Origin: PALSA-555 sp963821325
GTDB taxonomy: Bacteria; Actinomycetota; Acidimicrobiia; IMCC26256; PALSA-555
Assembly: GCA_963821325.1 (NCBI GenBank)
Contig: CAWGDC010000006.1
Span: 728,432-792,431, forward strand
Length of the DNA: 64,000 bases
Direction of reading: 5' to 3'
Made by a program: the position numbers and the translations under genes. Under the pieces are notes generated by a model that saw only the letters and a program-made list of their open reading frames with translations, was not told the origin of the DNA and made no database searches. Each line of letters starts with the position of its first letter. The stretch's first letter is position 1. Of the stretch, positions 8,680-16,742 are shown one piece after another.

Positions 8680-9567
8680 CTACTCGCCGTGCCGCGACCG
8701 GCCGAGCCGCGCCCGCAACCCCGCATCCTTGACGAAGACGGGCAGGTTCTCGGCGTCGAGGTAGGACGGCCGCACCGACGAGCCGCCGTCGACGACGAGG
8801 ACGTGGCCCGACACGAAGGCGGCCAGGTCGGACAGCAGGAACAGGACCGCGCCGGCGATGTCGGCCGGCTCCCCGCGGCGACCCAGCGGGATCGCGGCGC
8901 GCTCGGCCGCGGTGTCCTCGTCGTGGGCCTCGGCCTGGTTGCGCGGGGTGCGGACCGTGCCGGGCGCGACGGCGTTCACCCGGATGCCGTGGGGTCCCCA
9001 CTCGAGTGCCGCGGTGCGGGTGAGCCCGATCAGCCCGGCCTTCGCGGCGGCGTAGCCAGCGCCGAACGGCAGGGCGGACAGCCCGGCGATCGACGCGAGG
9101 TGCACGATGCTGCCCGGGGAGCCCTCGTCGACCAGGCGCGCCGCGACGGCCCGGGAGGTGAGGAACGCCGACTGGAGGTTGAGCTGGACGATCGCCGCGA
9201 ACGTGTCGGGCGTCGTCGCCAGCAGCGGCGCCCACTCGTCGAGCGCCAGCCCGCCGGCGACGTGGACCAGGCCGTGCAGCGGTCCGGGTGCGGCGCGCAC
9301 CGCGTCGTCCACCTGGGCGGCGTCGCGCACGTCAGTGACGACGGCCTGGTACCGGGCACCGACCTCGCGCAGGACCGTCTCCGAGACCGCGAGGCGATCC
9401 GGGTCGCGGTCCAGCGCGACGACCGACGCGCCGGCTTCGCCGAGGAGGCGGCACACCGCGGTGCCGATCCCGCCGCCGCCCGCACCGGCGACGACGACGA
9501 CCCGGTTCTCGAGACCGAGCGACTGGTCGACCACGTTGTTCTCCTCGTCGGGTGTGGGTGCGGACAT
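8680..9567 (-). CDS. Short-chain dehydrogenase/reductase (SDR)
   Basis: The product has 295 residues. The cofactor loop is VVVVAGAGGGGIGTAV near residue 24, with an extra glycine compared with the usual G-x3-G-x-G. The catalytic serine is in VHLASIAG, the Y-x3-K pair in YAAAK, and the C-terminal substrate loop is followed by FVSGHVLVVDGG. It should reduce or oxidise a hydroxyl/ketone with NAD(P). About 30 residues after the usual SDR end (SYLDAENLPVFVKDAGL) are an extension of unknown use. The start is ATG 9567; the next gene starts on the opposite strand at 9596, so the 28-base gap holds divergent start signals. Confidence 0.85.
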   Translation of the reverse strand: MSAPTPDEENNVVDQSLGLENRVVVVAGAGGGGIGTAVCRLLGEAGASVVALDRDPDRLAVSETVLREVGARYQAVVTDVRDAAQVDDAVRAAPGPLHGLVHVAGGLALDEWAPLLATTPDTFAAIVQLNLQSAFLTSRAVAARLVDEGSPGSIVHLASIAGLSALPFGAGYAAAKAGLIGLTRTAALEWGPHGIRVNAVAPGTVRTPRNQAEAHDEDTAAERAAIPLGRRGEPADIAGAVLFLLSDLAAFVSGHVLVVDGGSSVRPSYLDAENLPVFVKDAGLRARLGRSRHGE

Positions 9568-9595
9568 AGCATCCCGCGCTGGCTGGCCGGAGGGG

Positions 9596-10363
9596 ATGGC
9601 CACGACGGACACTCAGGACGGTGGGGCGGGCCGCTTGACCGGTCGCGCCGCGGTCGTCGTCGGCGGTGGCACAGGCCTCGGTCGCGCGCTGGCGTGGGGT
9701 CTCAGCGACGAGGGTGCGGCGGTCGCCGTCGTCGGCCCGTCCGGCGACGAGCCGGCCGTCGCCGACGAGCTCGAGACGGCCGGGCGACGGGCCGTCGCGG
9801 TGACCGGCCCGGTCGACACGCGGGCGCGGGCCGTCGCGGTGTTCGCCGACGTCGCCGACCAGCTGGGCGCGCTGCAGCTCGTCGTGCACGCGCTCACCGA
9901 TCCGGCGGCGCTCACCCCCGCGGCGATCGCCGACACCGACCCAGCCGAGTGGGACGCGCGCTGCGAGGCCGTGCTACGCGCCGCGCTCGCCTGCGCGCAG
10001 GCCGCGTTCGCCCAGCTGCAGGAGCGAGGTGGTCGCCTCGTCTTCATCACCCCGACGGTGACGCTCACCGGCGCGGACCGCCTCGTGCCTTACGTCACCG
10101 CCCTCGAAGGCACCCGCGCGCTCGCGAAGTCGGCGGCACGGCAGTGGGGCGGGCACGGCATCACGGTCAACTGCGTCGCCCCACCCCTCGGGCTCCTCGC
10201 CGACGACCCCGGTCCGGCGAGCTTCGAGGCGCCGGCGCTCGGCCGCGTCCCCGACGGTCGCCGCGACGTGGCGCCGGTCGTCGCGCTCCTCGCCGCCGAC
10301 GGCGCCCACTTCGTGACCGGCGTGACCATCACCGTCGACGGGGGGGTGGTGATGGTGCCGTGA
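9596..10363 (+). CDS. Atypical SDR-family protein lacking the catalytic Tyr-Lys motif
   Basis: The product has 255 residues with an SDR fold: cofactor loop AVVVGGGTGLGRALAWGL near residue 19 and the usual end HFVTGVTITVDGG. The catalytic region is unusual. At the serine position it reads RLVFITPTVTLTGADRL, and the Y-x3-K position reads YVTALEGTRALAKSAARQW, where the expected lysine is Glu. It may therefore be non-catalytic or act as a partner subunit of the next SDR, whose start overlaps its stop by four bases. It starts at ATG 9596 behind GGAGGGG. This is a coupled pair of dissimilar SDRs. Confidence 0.78.
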   Translation: MATTDTQDGGAGRLTGRAAVVVGGGTGLGRALAWGLSDEGAAVAVVGPSGDEPAVADELETAGRRAVAVTGPVDTRARAVAVFADVADQLGALQLVVHALTDPAALTPAAIADTDPAEWDARCEAVLRAALACAQAAFAQLQERGGRLVFITPTVTLTGADRLVPYVTALEGTRALAKSAARQWGGHGITVNCVAPPLGLLADDPGPASFEAPALGRVPDGRRDVAPVVALLAADGAHFVTGVTITVDGGVVMVP

Positions 10364-11121
10364 CCGGCCCGCTCGCCGACCGCGGGGTGGTCGTCACCGG
10401 CGCGGGCCGGGGCGTGGGGCGCGGTGTGGCGCTCGCCTGCGCGGCGGCGGGCGCGGACGTGGTCGTGGCCGCACCGGGTGACAACGGTGCCGACACCGTC
10501 GCCGCCATCGAGGAGCGGGGCGGCTCGGCGGTGTGGGTGCGCTGCGACGTGACGCGGCTGGCCGACGTCACCGCCGCGGTGGACGCGGCCGCCCGCCGCG
10601 TCGGCGTGCACGTGATGGTCCACAACGCGACCAGCCGCCGTTCGAGCGAACCGGCCCGCCTCGACGAGGTCGACGACGGCGTCTGGGAGGACCACGCGTC
10701 CGTGTCGCTGCGCGGCGCCTACCACGCGGCGCGTGCCGCGCTCCCCGAGCTGCGCCGCCGCCACGGGCGGCTGATCGTCATGACCTCCCCGGCCGGGATG
10801 GAGGGCTCCACGCTGCTCCCGGTGTACGGGATGGTGAAGGCCGGCCTCCGCGGCTTCGCCAAGAGCCTGGCCCGCGAGTGGGCGCCGTTCGGTGTCACCG
10901 TCGCCGTGCTGTCACCGCTCGCCGAGACCCCCGCCATGACGGCCGCGGCCGAGGCCGACCCCGGGCTGCGGGCCCGGCTCGCGTCCCGGGTCCCGCTCGG
11001 GCGGCTCGGCGACCCCGAGCGCGACATCGGCCCGGCCGTCGTGTTCCTCGCCGGTGACGGCGCCCGCTACATCACCGGGCAGACCCTCGCCGTCGACGGC
11101 GGCCGGTTCCTGAACCTATGA
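10360..11121 (+). CDS. Short-chain dehydrogenase/reductase (SDR), second of a coupled pair
   Basis: The product has 253 residues. The cofactor loop is VVVTGAGRGVGRGVALA near residue 10, the NNAG position reads VHNATSRRS, the serine is in LIVMTSPAG, and the Y-x3-K motif is present in VYGMVKAGL. The C-terminus YITGQTLAVDGG is typical. It starts at GTG 10360, overlapping the stop of the preceding SDR (GTGA). The pair may act as a heteromeric reductase, since one partner keeps the active site and the other does not. It is convergent with the MarR gene that ends at 11116. Confidence 0.82.
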   Translation: MTGPLADRGVVVTGAGRGVGRGVALACAAAGADVVVAAPGDNGADTVAAIEERGGSAVWVRCDVTRLADVTAAVDAAARRVGVHVMVHNATSRRSSEPARLDEVDDGVWEDHASVSLRGAYHAARAALPELRRRHGRLIVMTSPAGMEGSTLLPVYGMVKAGLRGFAKSLAREWAPFGVTVAVLSPLAETPAMTAAAEADPGLRARLASRVPLGRLGDPERDIGPAVVFLAGDGARYITGQTLAVDGGRFLNL

Positions 11122-11622
11122 GGCCCCGCCGGGCGTCGACGCGGCCACGGCGCGCGGACCGGCGCCGTCGCCCAGCAGGTCGAGGAGCTGGTGCACGGCC
11201 GCGTCGAGGTCGGTGACGGCGGCGGGCGGCAGGGCACCGAGGAGCTCCTGGCGGGCGGCGAGGTACCGGGCGTTGGCCCGCTCGGAGACGGCGAGGCCCT
11301 CGACCGTGAGCCCGACGAGCACCTTGCGGCGATCGGACGGGTCGTCCTCCCGGGCGACGAGCCCGGCGCGCTCGAGCCGGTCGAGGATCTGGGTCATTCC
11401 GCCGCTCGAGCGCAGCACGATCTCGGCCAGCTCGCTCGGCGACATCCGGTACGGCTCGCCGGCCAGCACCAGCACGCGCAGCACCGAGTAGTCGATGAAG
11501 CGCAACCCGAACGGGTCGAGGCAGCGGTGCTGGAACGCGTCGACGAGCAACCCGACGCGGGTCAGCCGGGTGAACAGGCCGACCGGGCCGGGCTCGGACA
11601 GGTAGCGGGCTTCGACGTCCAT
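11116..11622 (-). CDS. MarR-family transcriptional regulator
   Basis: The product has 168 residues. The winged-helix region is clear: LRFIDYSVLRVLVLAGEPYR, then MSPSELAEIVLRSSGGMTQI (recognition helix) and LERAGLVAREDDPSDRRKV (wing with the D-x-R-R motif of MarR proteins). It should be a dimeric repressor released by a small phenolic or acidic ligand. Its ATG overlaps the stop of the tauD-like gene by one base, so the two form one transcript. The palindrome at 12495-12511, between this transcript and the divergent cupin gene, is its likely operator (inference). Confidence 0.87.
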   Translation of the reverse strand: MDVEARYLSEPGPVGLFTRLTRVGLLVDAFQHRCLDPFGLRFIDYSVLRVLVLAGEPYRMSPSELAEIVLRSSGGMTQILDRLERAGLVAREDDPSDRRKVLVGLTVEGLAVSERANARYLAARQELLGALPPAAVTDLDAAVHQLLDLLGDGAGPRAVAASTPGGAS

Positions 11623-12443
11623 CACTGCAGCGGCGGGCCATCGACCGTGACCCGACGCATCACGCGTCGCTCCACGTAGTCGGCGACCGCGTAGTGCTGC
11701 ACGCAGCGGTTGTCCCAGAAGGCGATCGAGTCGGGCTCCCAGTGGAAGCGGCACTGGAACTCGGGGGAGCGGGCGTGGTCGAGCAGGAACGGGAGCAGCG
11801 CGTCGTTCTCCCGCTCGCTCAACCCCACCAATGCCGTGGTCGAGTTCCGGTTCACGAACAGGCCCTGGCGGCCCGTCTCGGGGTGCGTCACGACGACGGG
11901 ATGCTCGACCGGCGGCCAGCGCTCCTGCATCTCGGTCAGGGACAGCGTCGTGTGGCCGGCGGCGATCGCCTTGCGCATCGGCTTCGTGACGTCGTGGACG
12001 GCGCGGAGCCCCCCGACGAGCGAGCGCAGCGGCGGCGACAACGCCTCGTACGCCGCGTACATGCTCGCGAAGCACGTGTCCCCGCCCACCGCGGGGAGCT
12101 GCACGGCGCGCAGGATCGACCCCATCGGCGGGCGTGCCATGAACGTGTTGTCGCTGTGCCACTCGTCGGCGCCCTCGCCCTTCGGGCTCACCTGGTCCAG
12201 CACCGTGACCGTCGGCCGGTCCTGGTACTTCGTGGTGAGCGGCGGGACGCTGAGCGGCCCGAAGCGCTGCGCGAACGCCAGGTGCTCCTCGTCGGTGAGC
12301 GGCTGCTCGCGGAAGAACAGCACCAGGTGGGCCAGCAGCGCGGCGCGCAGGTCCGCGACCGTGTCGTCGTCGACCACGCGCAGGTCCACGCCGGAGACCT
12401 CGGCGCCGATCGCCGCCGTCAGGGGCGTCACCTCGATGGGCAT
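11622..12443 (-). CDS. TauD/TfdA-family Fe(II)/2-oxoglutarate dioxygenase
   Basis: The product has 273 residues, normal for TauD/TfdA. The iron-binding H-x-D is in EWHSDNTF (His96, Asp98), the distal histidine in NRCVQHYAVADY near residue 256, and the 2-oxoglutarate arginine in VMRRVTVDG close to the end. These enzymes hydroxylate sulfonates, aryloxyalkanoates, carnitine or similar acids with O2 and 2-oxoglutarate, releasing the side group. The substrate is unknown. It starts at ATG 12443 and is followed immediately by marR. The divergent cupin, flavin monooxygenase and aminoacylase genes suggest a shared catabolic route. Confidence 0.87.
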   Translation of the reverse strand: MPIEVTPLTAAIGAEVSGVDLRVVDDDTVADLRAALLAHLVLFFREQPLTDEEHLAFAQRFGPLSVPPLTTKYQDRPTVTVLDQVSPKGEGADEWHSDNTFMARPPMGSILRAVQLPAVGGDTCFASMYAAYEALSPPLRSLVGGLRAVHDVTKPMRKAIAAGHTTLSLTEMQERWPPVEHPVVVTHPETGRQGLFVNRNSTTALVGLSERENDALLPFLLDHARSPEFQCRFHWEPDSIAFWDNRCVQHYAVADYVERRVMRRVTVDGPPLQ

Positions 12444-12494
12444 GGGTCCCTCGTGCAGCCGGGCGGGCCTCGAGCCCGCCCGATAGTCTCTTGA

Positions 12495-12511
12495 GCCTAA
12501 GTATCTTAGGC
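12495..12511. promoter_or_regulatory. Palindromic candidate MarR operator in the tauD/cupin divergent gap
   Basis: The sequence GCCTAAG-TAT-CTTAGGC is a perfect inverted repeat with 7-base arms and a 3-base centre. It lies in the 79-base gap between the tauD-marR start (12443) and the cupin start (12523), about 12 bases before the cupin ATG. Length and symmetry fit a MarR dimer site, and binding here could block both promoters. That it is the site of the MarR protein at 11116 is an inference from position. Confidence 0.6.
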
Positions 12512-12522
12512 AAGGGGGAGCG

Positions 12523-12978
12523 ATGGCCGGCGGCCCGCGGTTCGTGCACCTCGACGACCTGGCCTGGCAGGAGGTGCGCCGCCAGCGGCACGGGGACCGG
12601 GAGGCGTCGGTCCGCGAGAAGTGGCTCGAGTTCTCGCCGCGCTACCTGTCGCTCTACGCCCGCTGGGACCCGGGGATGATCGTGCACGCCCACGGCCACC
12701 GCAGCGACCACGTCGTGTTCGTCGTCGAGGGGGAGATGACGTGCGGTGACGTCCGCTGCCCCGCGGGCACGCACCTCGCCCTCGACCACGGCGACACGTT
12801 CGGGCCCTTCATCGCCGGGCCCGACGGGGTGGTGCTCTTCGAGGTGATGATGGGCGACCCACGCTCGTTCCCGGCCGACCCGGCGGGCTACACGGCGTTG
12901 CTCGCCGACCGGGGGATCGAGCAGCTGGCGAACCCGGCGATCAGCCTGCCCGGCTGGCTCGAGGACACGCGCAGCTGA
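12523..12978 (+). CDS. Cupin-domain protein
   Basis: The product has 151 residues. It contains one cupin core with VHAHGHRSDHVVFVVEGEM (H-x-H plus later acidic and histidine residues) near residue 52, followed by GTHLALDHGDTFGP. This is a possible metal site, but no specific enzyme is recognised. The start is ATG 12523 with AAGGGGGAG in front. It is the first gene of a plus-strand run (cupin, LLM monooxygenase, aminoacylase) with gaps or overlaps of only a few bases, divergent from tauD-marR and probably under MarR control. Confidence 0.78.
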   Translation: MAGGPRFVHLDDLAWQEVRRQRHGDREASVREKWLEFSPRYLSLYARWDPGMIVHAHGHRSDHVVFVVEGEMTCGDVRCPAGTHLALDHGDTFGPFIAGPDGVVLFEVMMGDPRSFPADPAGYTALLADRGIEQLANPAISLPGWLEDTRS

Positions 12979-12980
12979 TC

Positions 12981-13949
12981 GTGGGCGCGCCGCTCGACGC
13001 CGGCTCGGTCTCGTTGCGTCTGTACCCGCACGGCGACCTGGCACCCGACGCGCTCGTCGCCGAGCTCACCGCGCAGGCCGCGCTCGCCGCCGAGCACGGC
13101 TTCGACGGCGTGATGACGAGCGAGCACCACGGCGGCTTCGCCGGCTACCTCCCCAACCCGCTCCAGGCCGCGGGCTGGTGCCTCGAGGTGATGGCGCGCG
13201 GCTGGGCCGCGCCGTGCCCGCTGCTGCTCCCGCTGCGCCCGACGGCGCTCGTCGCCGAGGAGGCGGCGTGGCTCGCGGCCCGCTTCCCCGGCCGGGTGGG
13301 CGTGGGCGTCGCCGCCGGGGCGCTGCCCGCCGACTTCGAGGTGATGGGACTCACGATGGACGACCTCGCGGCTCGGTTCGCCGCCGCCCTCGAGGCGCTC
13401 GCCGGGATGCTGCGCGGCGACGTCGACGGTGTCCTCGCCGCCGACCCGGCCGTGGCGGGGTGCGCCGAACGTCCCGTCCCGCTGCTCAGCGCGGCGATGG
13501 GCTTCACCGCGGTGCGGCGCGCCGCGCGCCTGGGTGTCGGCATCCTCTTCGATTCGCTCTCCCCCGCGTCGCGCTGCCGCGCCCTCACCGACGCGTACCG
13601 CGCGGCCGGCGGCGCCGGACCGTGCGTGCTCATCCGACGGGTGTGGCTCGGCGACCCGCCCCGGTCCCGCCTCGACGAGCAGCTCGACCGGTACCGGAGC
13701 TACACGCCCCGCCACGCGCAGGCCCACTGGGGTGACGAGGACCGCCAGCTCGTCGACGGGACCGACCCCGGCACGGTCGCCGACGGGCTGACCGCCGTCG
13801 CGGGGGCGGTCGGGGCCGACGCGCTGAACCTGCGCGTCCACGTGCCCGGCGTCGGCCCGGCGGCGGTCCGCGAGCAGATCGTCGGGCTGGGCGACGACGT
13901 CGTGGCCCGGGTCCGCCAGGCGCTGCAGCCCTCCGGCGTCGCCCCGTGA
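12981..13949 (+). CDS. LLM-class (luciferase-like) flavin-dependent oxidoreductase
   Basis: The product has 322 residues. It has the bacterial luciferase-like barrel signature: HGFDGVMTSEHHGGF near residue 40 (the E-H-H segment of the active site), RFPGRVGVGVAAGALPADFE near residue 95, and the C-terminal half with VADGLTAVAGAVGADALNLR. Such enzymes use FMNH2 or F420 to hydroxylate or reduce substrates such as alkanesulfonates, nitriloacetate or coenzyme F420-linked alcohols. The start is GTG 12981, two bases after the cupin stop, and the stop overlaps the next gene by four bases. Confidence 0.85.
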   Translation: MGAPLDAGSVSLRLYPHGDLAPDALVAELTAQAALAAEHGFDGVMTSEHHGGFAGYLPNPLQAAGWCLEVMARGWAAPCPLLLPLRPTALVAEEAAWLAARFPGRVGVGVAAGALPADFEVMGLTMDDLAARFAAALEALAGMLRGDVDGVLAADPAVAGCAERPVPLLSAAMGFTAVRRAARLGVGILFDSLSPASRCRALTDAYRAAGGAGPCVLIRRVWLGDPPRSRLDEQLDRYRSYTPRHAQAHWGDEDRQLVDGTDPGTVADGLTAVAGAVGADALNLRVHVPGVGPAAVREQIVGLGDDVVARVRQALQPSGVAP

Positions 13950-15676
13950 CCGCCGACCTGGACCTCGCCGTCCGGGGTGGGCTCGTCGTCGACGGGACGG
14001 GCCTGGCCCGCCGCCGCGTCGACGTCGGGGTCCGCGACGGGCGCATCGTGGCGGTCGGGCACCTCGACGGGTGCGCGGCCCGCGAGACGATCGACGCCGA
14101 CGGGCGCATCGTCGCGCCCGGGATCATCGACGCCCACACGCACTACGACCCCCAGCTCACCTTCGACCCCTACGCCACCGTGTCGTGCTTCCACGGCGTC
14201 ACGACGGTCCTCGCCGGGAACTGCGGCTTCTCGGTCGCGCCGTGCCGCGCCGCCGACCGCGCCTTCCTGTCCGGGATCTTCGCCCGGGTCGAGAACATGG
14301 ACCCCGTCGCGCTCAGCGCCATCGCGTGGGACGAGTTCGAGACCTTCCCCGAGTTCCTCGCCAGCCGGGCCGGGCGCCTCGGCGTCAACCTGGCCTGCTA
14401 CCTCGGGCACTCGAACGTCCGACGCTGGGTGATGGGCCCCGACGCGTCGACCCGTCCCGCCACCACCGCCGAGGTCGACGCCATGCGCGACGTGGTCCGG
14501 GCGGCGATGGAGGCCGGCGCGGCCGGGCTGTCCTCGTCGGCCGCGCCGACGCACTTCGACCTCGAGGACCGGCCGGTCCCGTCACGGGTCTCGGACCGCG
14601 AGGAGCTCGCCGCGCTTGCCGAGGAGACGGGCCGGGCCGGCGGCGGCTCCATCGCGTTCCTGCCGGCCAGCGCCATCGGTGGCCTCGACGCCGAGGACGA
14701 GGACTACCTCATGCGCCTCGGCGCGCTCAGCGGCCTGCCGGTGATCATCCAGGGTCTCGGGGGCCGCAACAAGGTCGACGCGCCCACCGCGACCTGGGAG
14801 GCGTCGAAGGCGTTCCTCGACCGGGCCGCCGCCGCGGGCGCGCCCGTCTACTCGATGCTGATCGCCCGGCCCTTCGACCGTCCCATCACGATCGACGAGA
14901 CGAACTTCCACTACCTCGCGGTGCCCGCCTGGGACGCCATGCTGAAGCTCCCGCACGCCGAACGCGTCGCGCGGCTGCGCGACCCCGACGCCCGGGCCGC
15001 GCTGCGCGACGCGGTCGAGCACTACAACCGGGACCCGAGCCGGGGGACGACGGTCCCCCCGCCGCTGTGGGACGCGGTGTTCGTCGACGAGGTGACGACG
15101 CCGGCCCACCAGGCCGACCAGGGCCGGTCGATCCGCGAGCTGGCCGACGCGCGCGGCGTCGCCCCGGCCGACGCGCTCCTCGACCTGGCGCTCGACGAGG
15201 ACCTCGCCACCCGGTTCCGGTGGCGGACCGAGAGCCCGGAGTGGACGGCCGCGGTCGGCGAGGCCCAGCTCGACCCGCGCATGATCATCGGCACGTCCGA
15301 CGGGGGCGCGCATCTCGCCCGCGACGACGGCGCCGACTGGAGCTCCTACTTCCTGCGGTCCTGGGTGCTCGACCGCGGGGTGTGGAGCCTCGAGGACGGC
15401 GTCCGCCAGATCACCCAGGTGCCCGCCGCGCTGCTCGGCCTCACCGACCGCGGCGTGCTCCGCCCCGGCGCGTGGGCCGACCTCATGGTCTTTGACCCCG
15501 AGACGATCGGCCCCTGGCGCAAGGAGTTCGTCCACGACCTGCCGGGCGGTGTCGGCCGGTTCAAGGCCTTCGGCCGCGGCGTGGACGCCACCGTGGTCAA
15601 CGGTGTCCCCATCGTGCGAGACGGCGAGCTCACCGGGCAGCTCCCCGGCCGGGTGGTCCGCCCCGGTCGGTCCTGA
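13946..15676 (+). CDS. N-acyl-D-amino-acid deacylase-type amidohydrolase
   Basis: The product has 576 residues. The metal-binding start GIIDAHTHYDPQLTFDP (H-x-H) is near residue 58, followed by TTVLAGNCGFSVAP, and the catalytic aspartate is in MIIGTSDGGAHLARDDGAD near residue 450. The C-terminal sandwich domain ends with GVLRPGAWADLMVFDPETIG. This layout is that of D-aminoacylases and related imidases, which remove N-acyl groups from D-amino acids or similar amides. The start is GTG 13946, inside the stop of the LLM gene, so translation is coupled. The operon context with a dioxygenase and monooxygenase suggests breakdown of an N-acylated small molecule. Confidence 0.87.
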   Translation: MTADLDLAVRGGLVVDGTGLARRRVDVGVRDGRIVAVGHLDGCAARETIDADGRIVAPGIIDAHTHYDPQLTFDPYATVSCFHGVTTVLAGNCGFSVAPCRAADRAFLSGIFARVENMDPVALSAIAWDEFETFPEFLASRAGRLGVNLACYLGHSNVRRWVMGPDASTRPATTAEVDAMRDVVRAAMEAGAAGLSSSAAPTHFDLEDRPVPSRVSDREELAALAEETGRAGGGSIAFLPASAIGGLDAEDEDYLMRLGALSGLPVIIQGLGGRNKVDAPTATWEASKAFLDRAAAAGAPVYSMLIARPFDRPITIDETNFHYLAVPAWDAMLKLPHAERVARLRDPDARAALRDAVEHYNRDPSRGTTVPPPLWDAVFVDEVTTPAHQADQGRSIRELADARGVAPADALLDLALDEDLATRFRWRTESPEWTAAVGEAQLDPRMIIGTSDGGAHLARDDGADWSSYFLRSWVLDRGVWSLEDGVRQITQVPAALLGLTDRGVLRPGAWADLMVFDPETIGPWRKEFVHDLPGGVGRFKAFGRGVDATVVNGVPIVRDGELTGQLPGRVVRPGRS

Positions 15677-15685
15677 GCGCCGCCG

Positions 15686-16488
15686 TCAGGTCGGGTCGCC
15701 GACCCGCCGCCACCCGCCGGCGGCCCAGTTGCCGCCGTCGACGTGGACGGTGACGCCGGTGACGAACCCGGCGAGGCGGCTGGCGAGGTACACGACGGCC
15801 GCCGCGGCGTCCTCCGGGTCGCCCATCGTCCCGAGCGGCGGGACGACCGTCGGCTCGTAACCGGGTCCGCCGTCGAGCATCGCGCCGCGCACGTCGCGGT
15901 CACCCTCGGTGGGGATGGCGTCGGGCGCGACCGCGTTCACGCGCAGCCGCCGCGGGCGAGCTCGAGGGCGAGGGTGCGGGTCAGCTGGGCCAGCGCCGCC
16001 TTCATCGCCGCGTACACCGCGAAGCCGGGTGCGCCCTGATGCGCCTCGATCGACGTGAGATTCACGATCGAGCCGCCGGCCGGCATGTGCGGGACGACGA
16101 GCCGAATGAGCCGGGTGGCCTGCGTGAAGTTCTCGGCGACGAGCGTCTGCTCCCCCTTCTCGGAGAGCTCGAGGAACGGCGCGAAGAACGTCCCGCCCGC
16201 GTTGTTCACCAGCACGTCGATCCGACCGTGCGCGTCCACGACGTCGCCGACGAACCGGTCGACGGCGTCCGCGTCGCGCACGTCGAGCGCGCGGGTCAGC
16301 CCGCCCGTGCCCGCGGCCGCGACGGCCGTCGCTGTCGCGGCGAGCGCGTCGGGCAGACGGTCGCACATGACGACGGTGGCCCCGAATCGGGCCAACAACA
16401 CCGCGGTGGCGCGCCCCACGCCTCGGCCGACCCCCGTGACGATCGCCACCTGGTCGCTGAGCAGGATGGACGACGGGTCGAGCGACAC
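15686..16488 (-). CDS. Short-chain dehydrogenase/reductase, one frameshift
   Basis: The N-terminal 183 codons read well: cofactor loop AIVTGVGRGVGRATAV, VLVNNAGGTF, serine in IVNLTSIEAHQ, and VYAAMKAALAQL (Y-x3-K). The frame then breaks near 15948, within LALELARGG, and one missing base restores LRVNAVAPDAIPTEGDRD and the terminal GFVTGVTVHVDGG. The combined protein is about 267 residues, normal for the family. The break is one of only three missing-base events in the window. The start is GTG 16488. The gene is convergent with the aminoacylase gene that ends at 15676. Confidence 0.78.
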
Positions 16489-16742
16489 GCCGCGGGAGGT
16501 TAGGTCGCGACGGAGAACTCCTCGCCGACGTGGGGGCCGCGATGCCGGACGGCGACCGTGCGCGCGACGCCCCCGGCTTCACCGGCCGGCGGGCTCGACG
16601 CTGAGGGCGCCCCACGATGCTCACACGAGCGGCGCCGTGCGGTCGATCGGACGGAATCGCATGAGCTGGGCCTGCGTGTCGCCGCCGGGGCTGCTCGGTC
16701 TCGGCGCGGGGCGGGCCGTGTCCGGCCAACCGCAGGAACGAC
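16489..16742. other. Spacer with a 13-codon fragment matching the start of the operon's first protein
   Basis: These 254 bases lie between the histidine kinase stop and the SDR start. On the minus strand 16662-16621 reads MRFRPIDRTAPLV and a stop. Its first eight residues, MRFRPIDR, are the same as those of the small membrane protein at 23231-23554, which is the first gene of the operon whose last gene is the kinase. No ribosome site precedes the fragment. It may be a relic of a duplicated copy. Nothing else is recognised. Confidence 0.4.

Noticed and set aside
8161..10359. Long upstream extension of the SDR reading frame at 10360
   Set aside because: It covers real genes in other frames and reads as arginine-rich noise until the GTG at 10360, where the SDR signature begins.
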